Origin: Confluentibacter sediminis
GTDB lineage: Bacteria > Bacteroidota > Bacteroidia > Flavobacteriales > Flavobacteriaceae
Assembly (NCBI RefSeq): GCF_003258355.1
Contig: NZ_QKPO01000007.1
Location: 124,001-188,000, forward strand
Length of the DNA stretch: 64,000 nt
Reading direction: 5' to 3'
In this document: positions 1 through 8,720 of the stretch, piece after piece
Numbering within the stretch: the stretch's first letter is position 1
Layout: the number at the start of each line of letters is the position of its first letter
Position numbers and translations under genes: made by a program
Notes under the pieces: generated by a model
What the model was told of the DNA's origin: nothing
Database searches by the model: none
What the model saw: the letters and a program-made list of their open reading frames with translations, nothing else

Positions 1-1
1 A

Positions 2-1687
2 CATGCGCTTGTAAAAGGTATCGATGCGTTTATTATTGAAGATGTGGAGACTGCCAGATTGCAAGCAGAAAAGCCTATTGATGTAATTGAAGGCCATTTA
101 ATGATAGGGATGAACGTTGTGGGCGACTTGTTTGGCGCAGGAAAAATGTTCTTGCCGCAAGTGGTAAAATCAGCTCGAGTTATGAAAAAAGCAGTAGCTT
201 ATTTAAATCCGTTTATAGAAGCTGAAAAAGGGGATCTTCAAGAACCTGTTGGTAAAATATTAATGGCCACTGTAAAAGGGGATGTGCATGATATTGGTAA
301 AAATATTGTAAGTGTTGTTTTAGCTTGTAATAATTATGAAATAGTCGATTTGGGGGTCATGGTACCACCAGAAAAGATTATTGAAACCGCCATACGAGAA
401 CGTGTTGATGCCATCGGTTTATCTGGTTTAATTACCCCATCACTTGATGAAATGGTGTATTTAGCTAAAGAAATGCAACGTAATAATTTAGAAATTCCGT
501 TGTTAATTGGAGGTGCTACAACATCAAAAGCACACACGGCCGTTAAGATTGACACGCAATATAAAAATGCTGTAATTCACGTGAATGATGCATCTAGAGC
601 AGTTACCGTTGTAGGCGATTTATTGAACAAAAAGACGGTGAATGAATATGTTCTTAATTTAAAGAAGGATTATGACGAATTTCGTACTAAGTTTTTAAAG
701 CGAGGAAAGGAAAAATCATATATATCCATTATTGAGGCTCGTAAAAGAAAGTTCAAAATTGATTGGAATACTACTGAAATTGTAAAGCCTAAAGAACTAG
801 GCATACAGATGTTGAAACAGTTAAGTCTAAAAGAGTTGGTGCCTTTTATAGATTGGAGTCCGTTTTTTAGAAGTTGGGATTTACATGGGAAATATCCAGA
901 TATTTTGACAGATGAGGTTATTGGTGAACAAGCGACCATCATGTTTAATGAAGCTCAAAAAATGATCGAAGATATCATTGCAAAACAGTTATTAAAACCA
1001 AGAGCTGTTTTCGGATTGTTTGAAGCTAATACCATCAATCAAGATGATATTTCTATTCAGAAGAAAGGAAAAGAAATCGCTGTTTTTAGAACCTTACGTC
1101 AGCAATTAAGCAAACGTGAAGGGATTCCAAATATAGCGTTAGCAGATTTTATTGCGCCAAAGGAAACAGGAAAAACTGATTATATGGGTGCTTTTGCTGT
1201 AGCTATTTTTGGAGCGCAAGAATTAGCCGATAGTTACAGAAAAAAAGAGGATGACTATAACGCCATTATGGCGCAAGCTATTGCCGATCGTTTTGCTGAA
1301 GCCTTAGCGGAGTATTTGCATAAGCAAGTAAGAATGAAACATTGGGGCTATGCTGAAAATGAAGATTTAACTAACGATGATTTAATTAAGGAAAGTTATA
1401 AAGGCATTCGTCCAGCTCCTGGCTATCCAGCATGTCCAGATCATTTGGAAAAAGAAACGATTTGGGAATTATTAGACGTTGAAAAAATTATAGGTGTCAT
1501 ATTGACCGAAGGTTTAGCGATGTGGCCAGCAGCTGCGGTTTCAGGGTATTATTTTGCAAATCCAGAAGCTAAGTATTTTGGTTTAGGAAAAATTACCGAT
1601 GACCAAGTAACGGATTATGCTGTTAGAAAAGGCATCACAAAAGAAAAGGCAAGAAAGTGGTTGCATCCAACCATTGCAGATGAATAA
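2..1687 (+). CDS. metH: Methionine synthase, cobalamin-dependent (C-terminal part, 5' truncated by window edge)
   Basis: This is the C-terminal half of B12-dependent methionine synthase, which methylates homocysteine from methyltetrahydrofolate through methylcobalamin. The reading frame is open to the first base, so the GTG at 44 is internal and the gene starts outside the window. Visible parts are the helical cap (about nt 50-240), the cobalamin-binding Rossmann domain with DVHDIG at nt 281-298 (His is the lower axial Co ligand), and the AdoMet-binding reactivation domain (from about nt 690) with the motif [12 protein letters not shown] near nt 1410. Many Flavobacteriaceae carry the homocysteine-binding module as a separate gene; that cannot be judged here. 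metF lies downstream on the same strand and makes its methyl donor. Confidence 0.96.
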   Translation, partial: HALVKGIDAFIIEDVETARLQAEKPIDVIEGHLMIGMNVVGDLFGAGKMFLPQVVKSARVMKKAVAYLNPFIEAEKGDLQEPVGKILMATVKGDVHDIGKNIVSVVLACNNYEIVDLGVMVPPEKIIETAIRERVDAIGLSGLITPSLDEMVYLAKEMQRNNLEIPLLIGGATTSKAHTAVKIDTQYKNAVIHVNDASRAVTVVGDLLNKKTVNEYVLNLKKDYDEFRTKFLKRGKEKSYISIIEARKRKFKIDWNTTEIVKPKELGIQMLKQLSLKELVPFIDWSPFFRSWDLHGKYPDILTDEVIGEQATIMFNEAQKMIEDIIAKQLLKPRAVFGLFEANTINQDDISIQKKGKEIAVFRTLRQQLSKREGIPNIALADFIAPKETGKTDYMGAFAVAIFGAQELADSYRKKEDDYNAIMAQAIADRFAEALAEYLHKQVRMKHWGYAENEDLTNDDLIKESYKGIRPAPGYPACPDHLEKETIWELLDVEKIIGVILTEGLAMWPAAAVSGYYFANPEAKYFGLGKITDDQVTDYAVRKGITKEKARKWLHPTIADE

Positions 1688-1691
1688 TAAG

Positions 1692-1730
1692 TCCACCTAA
1701 CCTCTAAAAAGGGAAGGGGTAAGGTGTGAT
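1692..1730. repeat. Imperfect palindrome between metH and the small ORF
   Basis: The stretch holds CACCTAACC and, about 20 bases on, GGGGTAAGGTG, which can pair imperfectly. It is purine/pyrimidine-skewed and unlike the surrounding AT-rich gap DNA. It may be a remnant of a dispersed flavobacterial intergenic repeat or a weak terminator after metH. Confidence 0.35.
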
Positions 1731-1774
1731 TCTCTTCTTTTAGATGGGACAGGGCAGGGAAAAATATATATAAA

Positions 1775-2014
1775 ATGAAAGATAAATTTATAGAATTAAC
1801 ATTGGGCAGTTACATCATTTCCCATGGATATAATTCCAAAAATAAAGAGATGATGGAGCCTATTCCTTCTGACAATTTTTCAAAAAAAATCATACCTATT
1901 TCCAGAATAAAGTCGGTTAGTGAGAAATATATTTTAACCGATTATGTAGATGGACGATGGATTTATTGGGAATACCAAGAAGATTATGAAACCATTAAAA
2001 AGTTATTGCTTTAA
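1775..2014 (+). CDS. Small hypothetical protein, 79 aa
   Basis: I do not recognise this protein. It is a short, soluble-looking polypeptide with mixed charge, no signal peptide and no membrane segment. Its C-terminal third is rich in aromatic and acidic residues (WIYWEYQEDYE). It sits on the same strand between metH and metF, with ATG in an A-rich context and a plausible coding pattern. The palindromic repeats on both sides suggest it may have been inserted into an ancestral metH-metF pair. It may be real but its function is unknown. Confidence 0.55.
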   Translation: MKDKFIELTLGSYIISHGYNSKNKEMMEPIPSDNFSKKIIPISRIKSVSEKYILTDYVDGRWIYWEYQEDYETIKKLLL

Positions 2015-2039
2015 TTTGCGTAAGGGATTGAAGTGTCAT

Positions 2040-2112
2040 CCTTTTTATGTGTCAGTTCGAGTGAATTTGTGAAGAATGAACAAATTTGTATCGAGAACAA
2101 ACATAAAAAGAT
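2040..2112. repeat. Intergenic inverted repeat (REP/MITE-like)
   Basis: The left arm at 2040-2061 (CTTTTTATGT then GTCAGTTCGAG) pairs imperfectly with the right arm at 2088-2111 (TCGAGAAC then ACATAAAAAG). An inner pair, GAATTTGT and ACAAATTT, brackets the centre. The core resembles a palindromic motif (GTCAGTTCGAGTG...CGAGAACTGAC) that I recall as common in intergenic regions of Flavobacteriaceae. A transcript would fold into a long hairpin upstream of metF. Confidence 0.6.
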
Positions 2113-2186
2113 ATAGAGAAAAGCCCGACCCTTGTGGTAACACCCAGAAATAATAAATAAAAGATACTGAAATAAATTCAGCATAG

Positions 2187-3143
2187 ATGAAAGTAACAGA
2201 TCACATAAAAAAAGCCAACGGAAAGACATTATTTTCTTTTGAAGTGATTCCACCTCAAAAAGGAAAAAATATTCAAGAATTGTATGATAATATAGATCCG
2301 TTAATGGAGTTTAAACCGCCGTTTATTGATGTCACCACTTCTAGGGAAGAATATGTTTATATTGATAAAGGTAACGGGCTTTTGGATAAACGCATGACAC
2401 GTATGCGGCCAGGAACGGTTGGTATTTGTGCCTCTATTATGTATAAATATGGTGTGGATGCCATTCCGCATTTACTTTGTGGTGGCTTTACCAAAGAAGA
2501 AACCGAGTATGTTTTGGTGGATTGTCATTATTTAGGCTTGGATAATGTGATGGCTTTGCGAGGTGATTCTATGAAAGATGAAGCTTATTTTAAACCTGTT
2601 CAAGGAGGGAATGCCTATGCTAGTGAATTGGTGGAGCAAATAGCTAATTTGAACAAGGGTAAATATTTACATGATGATGTTATAGTAGAGCATAATTCCG
2701 ATTTTTGTATTGGGGTAGCTGGATATCCAGAAAAACATATGGAAGCACCATCTATGGTAACAGATTTAAAACGGCTAAAGGCCAAAGTAGATGCAGGAGC
2801 AGATTATGTGGTAACGCAAATGTTCTTTGATAACAATAAGTTTTTTGAGTTTGTAGAGAAAGCCAGGGTTGCGGGTATTATAGTGCCTATTATTCCAGGT
2901 ATTAAACCAATAGCTGTAAAACGACATTTGCAATTATTGCCACAAGTTTTTAAAATAGATTTGCCACAAGAACTTATTGATGCTGTTGAGGGTTGTAAAG
3001 ATAATAATGCGGTTAGGCAAGTGGGCATTGAGTTTGCTATACAACAATCTAAAGAGTTGAGAGACTTTGGTGTACCCGTATTACATTATTATTCTATGGG
3101 TAAAAGTGATAATATAAAAGCTATAGCGTCTGCGTTGTTTTAA
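2187..3143 (+). CDS. metF: 5,10-methylenetetrahydrofolate reductase
   Basis: MetF reduces 5,10-methylene-THF to 5-methyl-THF, the methyl donor for MetH, in the cytosol using FAD. The 318 residues match the bacterial single-domain TIM-barrel enzyme. Family marks are FSFEVIPP near the N-terminus (the catalytic Glu region), the flavin/folate segment MALRGD near residue 130 and VTQMFFD near residue 210. The ATG at 2187 gives the usual N-terminus, with a short helix before the first beta strand. It shares strand and pathway with metH, but about 500 bp with a small ORF and a repeat separate them, so co-transcription is uncertain. Confidence 0.96.
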   Translation: MKVTDHIKKANGKTLFSFEVIPPQKGKNIQELYDNIDPLMEFKPPFIDVTTSREEYVYIDKGNGLLDKRMTRMRPGTVGICASIMYKYGVDAIPHLLCGGFTKEETEYVLVDCHYLGLDNVMALRGDSMKDEAYFKPVQGGNAYASELVEQIANLNKGKYLHDDVIVEHNSDFCIGVAGYPEKHMEAPSMVTDLKRLKAKVDAGADYVVTQMFFDNNKFFEFVEKARVAGIIVPIIPGIKPIAVKRHLQLLPQVFKIDLPQELIDAVEGCKDNNAVRQVGIEFAIQQSKELRDFGVPVLHYYSMGKSDNIKAIASALF

Positions 3144-3146
3144 TAG

Positions 3147-3170
3147 AAAACTTGCTGAAAAGTTTTTTAA
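3147..3170 (+). terminator. Weak candidate terminator after metF
   Basis: AAAACT (3147-3152) can pair with AGTTTT (3161-3166), followed by a short T/A-rich tail. The stem is short and AT-rich. It lies between the convergent metF and the minus-strand cassette. Confidence 0.35.
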
Positions 3171-3179
3171 AAGACTTTA

Positions 3180-4121
3180 TTAAAAACCGTCTTCTATAAC
3201 TTGATTTAGTTTTAAAGATAATTTTTTTGCACCTATTTTATTTAAATGAACACCGTCAAAATAATCTTTTGAATTAAAACCAATCCCTTTTGAATAATCT
3301 AAATAGATACATTTTTCGTAAGTTTTAGCTAGATCTTTACTTGAGTTAATAGAATTAATTAAAATATCTTTATCTATTTTGTCATAGTAGGTTTTATAAG
3401 TGGGAGCTGAAAAAAGCACTAAATTAATATTGTTTTTTCTACAAATATTTATTATTGAGTTTAAATTAGATAAATTTTCTGAAATTAATTTTTCATTTTT
3501 TTTGACTGTAGAGTTGTCTTCTATAGCTTGATCAAGACTTACGGCATCTATATCTGATATGTCTTTATTTAATGCGCTTGAAGTTTTACACCAACCTAAT
3601 TCTGTGCAAAATATTAATGGATTATTAGGATCACGCTTGATGTAGTAAGAATACAAATATCCCTTATTAATAGAAAAATGAGTATTTAAAAGCTCACTGT
3701 TATATTTCAATTCAGAAAGTGTGTTTGCTTTTATACCAAAATATATTTTGTAATTTTTGAGAAGAGATTGAAAATCTAGTTCTATATTATCATATAAAGT
3801 TATATATGAAATGGGTAAAATTATTGTTTTCAAGTTTTTTAACTTATTCTCAAACTTTTTTAAAATTAATAAATCATAATTTAAATCTTGAGCAAAATAA
3901 CTTGAATTAAAAGTATTGCTGATAAAATATTTAGGATCGAGCCCAAATGTTGCTTCAGAACTTCCCAAAATTAATGTTTCAATTTCAGTGGCGTGCTCAG
4001 TTAAATATTTATTTTTTACAGAATAATCATTAGGAATATTTCTTAATGCTATTTCCAGAATAATTCCTAGAATAATTATCGGAATTGACAAAAAGAAAAT
4101 TTTCAATAGAATTTTTTTCAT
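3180..4121 (-). CDS. Membrane-anchored SGNH-like protein of the surface-acylation cassette (DltD/AlgX-like role)
   Basis: This 313-residue protein has one N-terminal membrane segment (residues 4-24) and an extracytoplasmic domain. The domain carries an SGNH-hydrolase-type first block, LGSSEATFGLDP (Ser54/Ser55), and a terminal DGVHLN block (Asp289, His292), so a Ser-Asp-His triad is visible. In dlt and alginate-acetylation systems, a membrane-tethered SGNH-like protein next to the MBOAT transfers the acyl group to the final polymer, and I infer that role here. It is the last gene of the minus-strand cassette and starts 4 bp after the MBOAT gene stops. It is markedly AT-rich. Clear overall similarity to DltD itself is not obvious by eye. 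Confidence 0.75.
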   Translation of the reverse strand: MKKILLKIFFLSIPIIILGIILEIALRNIPNDYSVKNKYLTEHATEIETLILGSSEATFGLDPKYFISNTFNSSYFAQDLNYDLLILKKFENKLKNLKTIILPISYITLYDNIELDFQSLLKNYKIYFGIKANTLSELKYNSELLNTHFSINKGYLYSYYIKRDPNNPLIFCTELGWCKTSSALNKDISDIDAVSLDQAIEDNSTVKKNEKLISENLSNLNSIINICRKNNINLVLFSAPTYKTYYDKIDKDILINSINSSKDLAKTYEKCIYLDYSKGIGFNSKDYFDGVHLNKIGAKKLSLKLNQVIEDGF

Positions 4122-4125
4122 ACAC

Positions 4126-5577
4126 TTAAAATTTTAAATAAATAAAATTCTGGGAGCTTTTGCTAAAATTAATTATTAAAACAAAAATTAAGTAATATAA
4201 TGACCAACGTAAATATTTATTATAACTATCAATTTGGAAATCATGTGTTTTATTTTTATTTATCCATTCAATTATAAAGAAAAAGACAAGAATACCTGTT
4301 GTTTTTATAAGTTGACCAGAAGAAATAATTTCAGAATTGTAACTAATAGTATTATTAATTTTGAAAATATTTATAATATACTCAAAAGCACCTATGATAT
4401 TATCTGATCTAAAAAAAACATCGGTAAGTGCTATCAACAAAAATAGGGCAGCCATACTAATTAGTTCTTTTAGGGTTGGGAAATTTCTTCCTTTGGATAA
4501 AACCTGTGAAGTGTTCATCTTTCCAGAATATACTAAAGGGATAAAATACAGCCCATGAAATAGACCATAAACTATAAAAGTCCAGTTCGGTCCGTGCCAA
4601 AAACCAACCAAAATAAAAGTAGATACAATTGAAATTACGAGTCCCTTTTTCTTATAAGATCTTAAGCTAAAGGATAATGGTGTGAATACAAAATCCATCA
4701 TCCATGTGGTTAGGGATATATGCCATTTTCTCCAATAATCACTAATGTTTGTAGAGAAAAATGGAGTTGAAAAATTACGCATTAGTTGAATTCCAAATAA
4801 TTTTGATATACCTATGGCCATATTAGAATATCCTGAAAAATCAGCATACAACTGAACAGCATAAAATAAAGCTCCTATTAGTAAGGTAACGCCAGCTTCA
4901 TTTTCATAATTATTAAATATTGGATCCACAATTACAGCGCAATTTTCTGCAATAACAATTTTAGCAAATAAGCCCCATAATATCTGTCTGAGGCCATCAA
5001 CAAAAATGTTATACGAAAGATTTCTTTTTTCTTGAAGTTGAGGCATCATCTTTGATGCTCTTTCAATGGGGCCGGAGAGAATTTTAGGAAAGTAACTTAC
5101 AAACACAGAAAATTCTAAAATGTTATTACTTGGTTCAATCTCTTCATTATAAACATCAATAAGATAACCTAATGTTTGAAATGTGAAAAAACTAATTCCT
5201 AAAGGGATTAATATAGTAAGTGTATTATAACTGGATGAACCACCAAAAATATTTAAAAGTTGTACAAAGCCTTCATAGAAAAAATTGAAGTACTTAAAAT
5301 AAATTAAAAGACCAATATTGAATATTAGACCTAGGTATAGAAACCTCTTCTGTATTTTCTCTTTTTTTGCATTTCGTATATTTAATCCTAAATAATAATT
5401 AAGCAAAATGCTGGTAATTAGTAAAAATAAAAAACGCCAATCGGCAAAAGCATAAAAAAATAGACTGGAGATTAGCAGAAGTATGTTTTGAGAAATCTTA
5501 TTTTTATTAAAAACGTACCAATATAGAAATAGTATGGGAATAATAAAATAAACAAAACTTAAGGAGTTAAATATCAC
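4126..5577 (-). CDS. MBOAT family membrane O-acyltransferase (AlgI/DltB-like)
   Basis: This 483-residue polytopic protein has around ten or more hydrophobic segments. MBOAT hallmarks are present: WRKWHISLTTW (His286), FWHGPNWTF (His328) and the conserved histidine of GLFHG (His341). By length and motif it is closer to AlgI than to the shorter DltB. Such proteins pass an activated acyl group across the inner membrane to an outer acceptor. Here the donor would be the neighbouring carrier protein and the partner the downstream SGNH protein. It lies 6 bp after the carrier gene in an evident operon. The acceptor and the acyl group cannot be read from the sequence. Confidence 0.9.
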   Translation of the reverse strand: MIFNSLSFVYFIIPILFLYWYVFNKNKISQNILLLISSLFFYAFADWRFLFLLITSILLNYYLGLNIRNAKKEKIQKRFLYLGLIFNIGLLIYFKYFNFFYEGFVQLLNIFGGSSSYNTLTILIPLGISFFTFQTLGYLIDVYNEEIEPSNNILEFSVFVSYFPKILSGPIERASKMMPQLQEKRNLSYNIFVDGLRQILWGLFAKIVIAENCAVIVDPIFNNYENEAGVTLLIGALFYAVQLYADFSGYSNMAIGISKLFGIQLMRNFSTPFFSTNISDYWRKWHISLTTWMMDFVFTPLSFSLRSYKKKGLVISIVSTFILVGFWHGPNWTFIVYGLFHGLYFIPLVYSGKMNTSQVLSKGRNFPTLKELISMAALFLLIALTDVFFRSDNIIGAFEYIINIFKINNTISYNSEIISSGQLIKTTGILVFFFIIEWINKNKTHDFQIDSYNKYLRWSLYYLIFVLIINFSKSSQNFIYLKF

Positions 5578-5583
5578 GTATAA

Positions 5584-5823
5584 TTAGATTTTACTTTGTA
5601 TAACTGAAACCAGAGACCCCATATTTTTTAATTTATTTAAATCTCTAAGTTTAAATTTAATATTAAATGTCTCTTCTATGTTTGTAAGTATAATCATATG
5701 AGATAAAGAGTCCCACCCATCAACATCATTTGCAGTTAATTCATCATGCATCTCAAAATTATTATGCCCTAGTACAGAAATTAGAACATGGTTTATTTTT
5801 TCTTTAATTATATTAATTTCCAT
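5584..5823 (-). CDS. Acyl/peptidyl carrier protein (DltC-like)
   Basis: This 79-residue acidic four-helix carrier protein has the phosphopantetheine site GWDSLSH, with Ser39 as the attachment residue. It starts 1 bp after the adenylating ligase stops and ends 6 bp before the MBOAT gene. This ligase-carrier-MBOAT order is the signature of DltA-DltC-DltB-type aminoacyl transfer. It is distinct from housekeeping AcpP, which is usually next to fabF. A phosphopantetheinyl transferase must act in trans. Confidence 0.88.
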   Translation of the reverse strand: MEINIIKEKINHVLISVLGHNNFEMHDELTANDVDGWDSLSHMIILTNIEETFNIKFKLRDLNKLKNMGSLVSVIQSKI

Positions 5824-5824
5824 T

Positions 5825-7324
5825 TTACGCAGCTTTAATTGAATTAAATAATTCTTTTAGTTTATTTCTATCTGTTTTTCCATTGGTGTTTAAAGGAAAG
5901 GTATTTAGAAATCTGACCTGAGTAGGAATCATATAATTTGGGAGTTTACTTTTTAAATTATCTAATAGTTTTTTTGTGTCAAAAGTGTCAGATTCTAAGA
6001 CTAAACCTATTTCCGAATTTTTGTTATTATTACTAACTGCTAAAGCTACCGCATTTATTTTATTTAAAGTAGTCTTGACATGAAATTCTATTTCTGATAA
6101 TTCTACTCTAAAGCCTTGTATCTTTGCTTGAAAATCAATACGCCCTATGTAAAGGATATTGCCATCTTTTTCAGCACAACATAAATCCCCGGTTCTATAA
6201 AATCTAGTTTTTTTTCCTTTGTGCTTTTTATAGAAAAAGACTTCTCTGTTTTTGTCTTCGTTATTCCAATAACCGGTAGTTAGTTGCAAGCCACTAAGGC
6301 ACAATTCTCCTTGCTCACCTACTTTTACTTCATTATTGTTTTTATCTACAATTATAGTTGATGTGTTGAGCATTTCTTTGCCAATAGTTAGAATCCCATT
6401 GCGATTTTTGTTTTCAGCATTTCTTTTATAGGTATATTCTGTGCAGTAAATAGTACATTCGGTTGGGCCATATACATTAACAATTGTTGCATTAGGTACA
6501 CATTTACTCCACTCTTCGGTAATGTCTAATGGTAATGCTTCACCACAGAATAAACTATATTTCATAGAAGGGCAATTAATTTCATCAAAATATGGCCTTA
6601 AATATTGTAAAATAGACGGAACCATTAAAGCATAAGTTAGGTTGTAGTCTTCCATAAGCTGAAAAATATAACTATATTTAATCTCGTTTTTTGGTATAGT
6701 ATATACACAGGCACCTTTAAGCAAAGGAACTAAATATGAAACCACAGATAAATCAAATGTTAACTCAAACATTTGCAAACATCTATCTTCTTTTGTTATT
6801 GTATAATCTAATGACCCATGTGCTTCAATAAATGCAGATAAATTGCCAAAATTAATTGGTACTCCTTTTGGAATTCCTGTTGTACCCGATGTAAAGAATA
6901 TGTAGGCTAAGGTATCATTAGATATTTTAGCAGGAAATAAGTTGTTCTCTGTATTGCTTAAATTTTTAGTAAGTATTGAATTGTATGAATTAATGACTTT
7001 TTTATTTGAAGAATCGAGAATAGACCTTAAACTGGCTTGGTCAATTATATTTATATTTCTTTCAATGGGGAATTCAGGATTTATTGGCACATAAGCTTTT
7101 CCTTCAAACCACAAAGCTATTATAGAAGCGTAAGTCTCTATGTCATCATTAGTGATTAGACCAACAGCAGTTTCATCTTCATTGACTGAAGTTTTAATAA
7201 CGGCTCTTATGTTACTTATTTTTTGTAATAATTCTTTATAAGTATAAAATCTGTTGTCTATACAAAAAGCATTATTATTTAAGTTGGTGGAGATAGAATT
7301 TAATAAGTTGTCAAGTATTTTCAT
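5825..7324 (-). CDS. Amino acid adenylation (AMP-binding) enzyme, DltA-like
   Basis: This 499-residue ANL-superfamily ligase is about the length of D-alanine-carrier ligases. Motifs are TSGTTGIPKG (residues 145-154, phosphate loop), YGPTE (285-289), YRTGD and the C-terminal NTNGKTDR lysine. It should adenylate an amino or other carboxylic acid and load it onto the carrier encoded immediately downstream. It has no built-in carrier domain, as expected for a stand-alone DltA-type enzyme. As the first gene it marks the 5' end of the cassette. D-alanine is the default guess from the family, but specificity cannot be settled by eye. Confidence 0.85.
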   Translation of the reverse strand: MKILDNLLNSISTNLNNNAFCIDNRFYTYKELLQKISNIRAVIKTSVNEDETAVGLITNDDIETYASIIALWFEGKAYVPINPEFPIERNINIIDQASLRSILDSSNKKVINSYNSILTKNLSNTENNLFPAKISNDTLAYIFFTSGTTGIPKGVPINFGNLSAFIEAHGSLDYTITKEDRCLQMFELTFDLSVVSYLVPLLKGACVYTIPKNEIKYSYIFQLMEDYNLTYALMVPSILQYLRPYFDEINCPSMKYSLFCGEALPLDITEEWSKCVPNATIVNVYGPTECTIYCTEYTYKRNAENKNRNGILTIGKEMLNTSTIIVDKNNNEVKVGEQGELCLSGLQLTTGYWNNEDKNREVFFYKKHKGKKTRFYRTGDLCCAEKDGNILYIGRIDFQAKIQGFRVELSEIEFHVKTTLNKINAVALAVSNNNKNSEIGLVLESDTFDTKKLLDNLKSKLPNYMIPTQVRFLNTFPLNTNGKTDRNKLKELFNSIKAA

Positions 7325-7619
7325 TATTATTTAATTTCCATTAGTCTATAGTTATAGGCAAATTCAATATAAAAAATCACAAAATAAGCCTATTGAATTT
7401 ATTTCAGGAGGGAATGAAATAATAATGGCGCAAATATATAATAATAAGGAAATGGAATGTTTAATAATCTATGAATTAATAATAAATTCGTTATAATGTT
7501 ATTTTGGATAAGAGACTCCTATTTGTTTTATTTGACCGATTTGAATTTTTTATATCTTATAGATTGAATGGTTATTATATAATAATTCCTCTACATTTGT
7601 GAAATAAATAAAACCTTTA
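7325..7619. other. Divergent intergenic region between the dlt-like cassette and the PagL-like gene
   Basis: This 295-bp, extremely AT-rich region must contain promoters in both directions. On the minus strand there is a -7-like TATATTTG (complement at 7431-7438) without a convincing TTG at the right distance. On the plus strand TACATTTG occurs at 7592-7599, with TTG at 7564-7566 and a long 25-bp spacer. No ORF or RNA was recognised. Confidence 0.4.
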
Positions 7620-8720
7620 ATGAGGCCATTTTTAACCTATGTATTTTGTTTTTTCTATGCGATATCTTTTTCACAGGAAAAACAATATACTTCTTATTTT
7701 GACATTAATTATTTCAAAGGAAATATTGCATTACACAATAATGATATTCTTCATTTAATCAAGGGGCATCCAGAAGGCGTGATTGTAAGTTGGAATAAAA
7801 AAACTTATGGATTTAATGATTGGGAACAACGTTATAATTACCCTGATTATGGGGTTTCTTTTATTTATCAGAATTTAAAGAATGATGTTCTAGGTAATAA
7901 TTATTCACTTTATGGACATTACAATTTCTATTTTTTCAAACGGAATCTAATGATGCGTATTGGTCAAGGTTTGGCTTTAACAACAAATCCTTACGACAAA
8001 GAAACAAACTACAGAAACAATGCTTTTGGTTCTAAACTATTGAGTAGTACGTATGTGATGCTTAATTATAAGAAGGAAAAGATTATAGGTGATTTTGGCT
8101 TGCAAGCAGGACTGTCTTTAATACATTATTCTAATGCAAACGTAAAAGCACCAAATACCAGCATCAATTCCATGACATTTAATTTAGGTGTGACCTATAA
8201 TTTAGATGAGGAAGAACCAGAATATGTCACCACGTTGTCTGAAATAGGAAAAGAAAAATTTACTGAACCATTAAAATATAATGTGGTTTTTAGAACGGGT
8301 ATTAATGAAAGTGATGTTGTTGGCAGTGGTCAATTTCCATTTTATATATTTTCTAGTTATGTAGATAAAAGAATCAATAGAAAAAGTGCGTTTCAGTTGG
8401 GTGCTGATGTGTTTTTTTCGAATTTTTTAAAAGAATATATTTATTATAGATCGGTGTCTTTTCCTGAAGAATCCACAACAGGACATGAAGATTATAAACG
8501 GGTTGGAGTGTTTGTAGGTCATGAGTTGTTTGTAAACAAAACCTCATTAATCACACAATTTGGGTGTTATGTATATTATCCATTCGATTTTGAGGGGAGA
8601 ACCTATATTAGAGCGGGTTTAAAACGGTATATTAATGATAAGTGGTTTGGTGCTTTAACGCTAAAATCGCATGGAGCAAAAGCAGAAGCTGTTGAATTTG
8701 GTATCGGAATAAGGTTATGA
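7620..8720 (+). CDS. PagL-like lipid A deacylase / acyloxyacyl hydrolase family outer-membrane protein
   Basis: This 366-residue protein has a signal peptide (residues 1-19, ending SFSQ) and alternating beta strands typical of an outer-membrane barrel. The segment LIHYSNANVKAPN (His169, Ser171, Asn172) matches the His-x-Ser-Asn catalytic region of PagL-type lipid A 3-O-deacylases. It is longer than classical PagL (about 170 aa): the second half (200-366) is extra barrel-like sequence. Flavobacterial homologs are usually annotated as acyloxyacyl hydrolase. It overlaps the next gene by 4 bp (ATGA), so the two are co-translated. Its place beside a surface acylation cassette fits envelope remodelling, but the link is inference. 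Confidence 0.78.
   Translation: MRPFLTYVFCFFYAISFSQEKQYTSYFDINYFKGNIALHNNDILHLIKGHPEGVIVSWNKKTYGFNDWEQRYNYPDYGVSFIYQNLKNDVLGNNYSLYGHYNFYFFKRNLMMRIGQGLALTTNPYDKETNYRNNAFGSKLLSSTYVMLNYKKEKIIGDFGLQAGLSLIHYSNANVKAPNTSINSMTFNLGVTYNLDEEEPEYVTTLSEIGKEKFTEPLKYNVVFRTGINESDVVGSGQFPFYIFSSYVDKRINRKSAFQLGADVFFSNFLKEYIYYRSVSFPEESTTGHEDYKRVGVFVGHELFVNKTSLITQFGCYVYYPFDFEGRTYIRAGLKRYINDKWFGALTLKSHGAKAEAVEFGIGIRL

Noticed and set aside
2015-2186. SAM or cobalamin riboswitch upstream of metF
   Set aside because: The only structure is the dispersed palindrome; no conserved riboswitch core such as the B12 box or SAM-I helices was seen.
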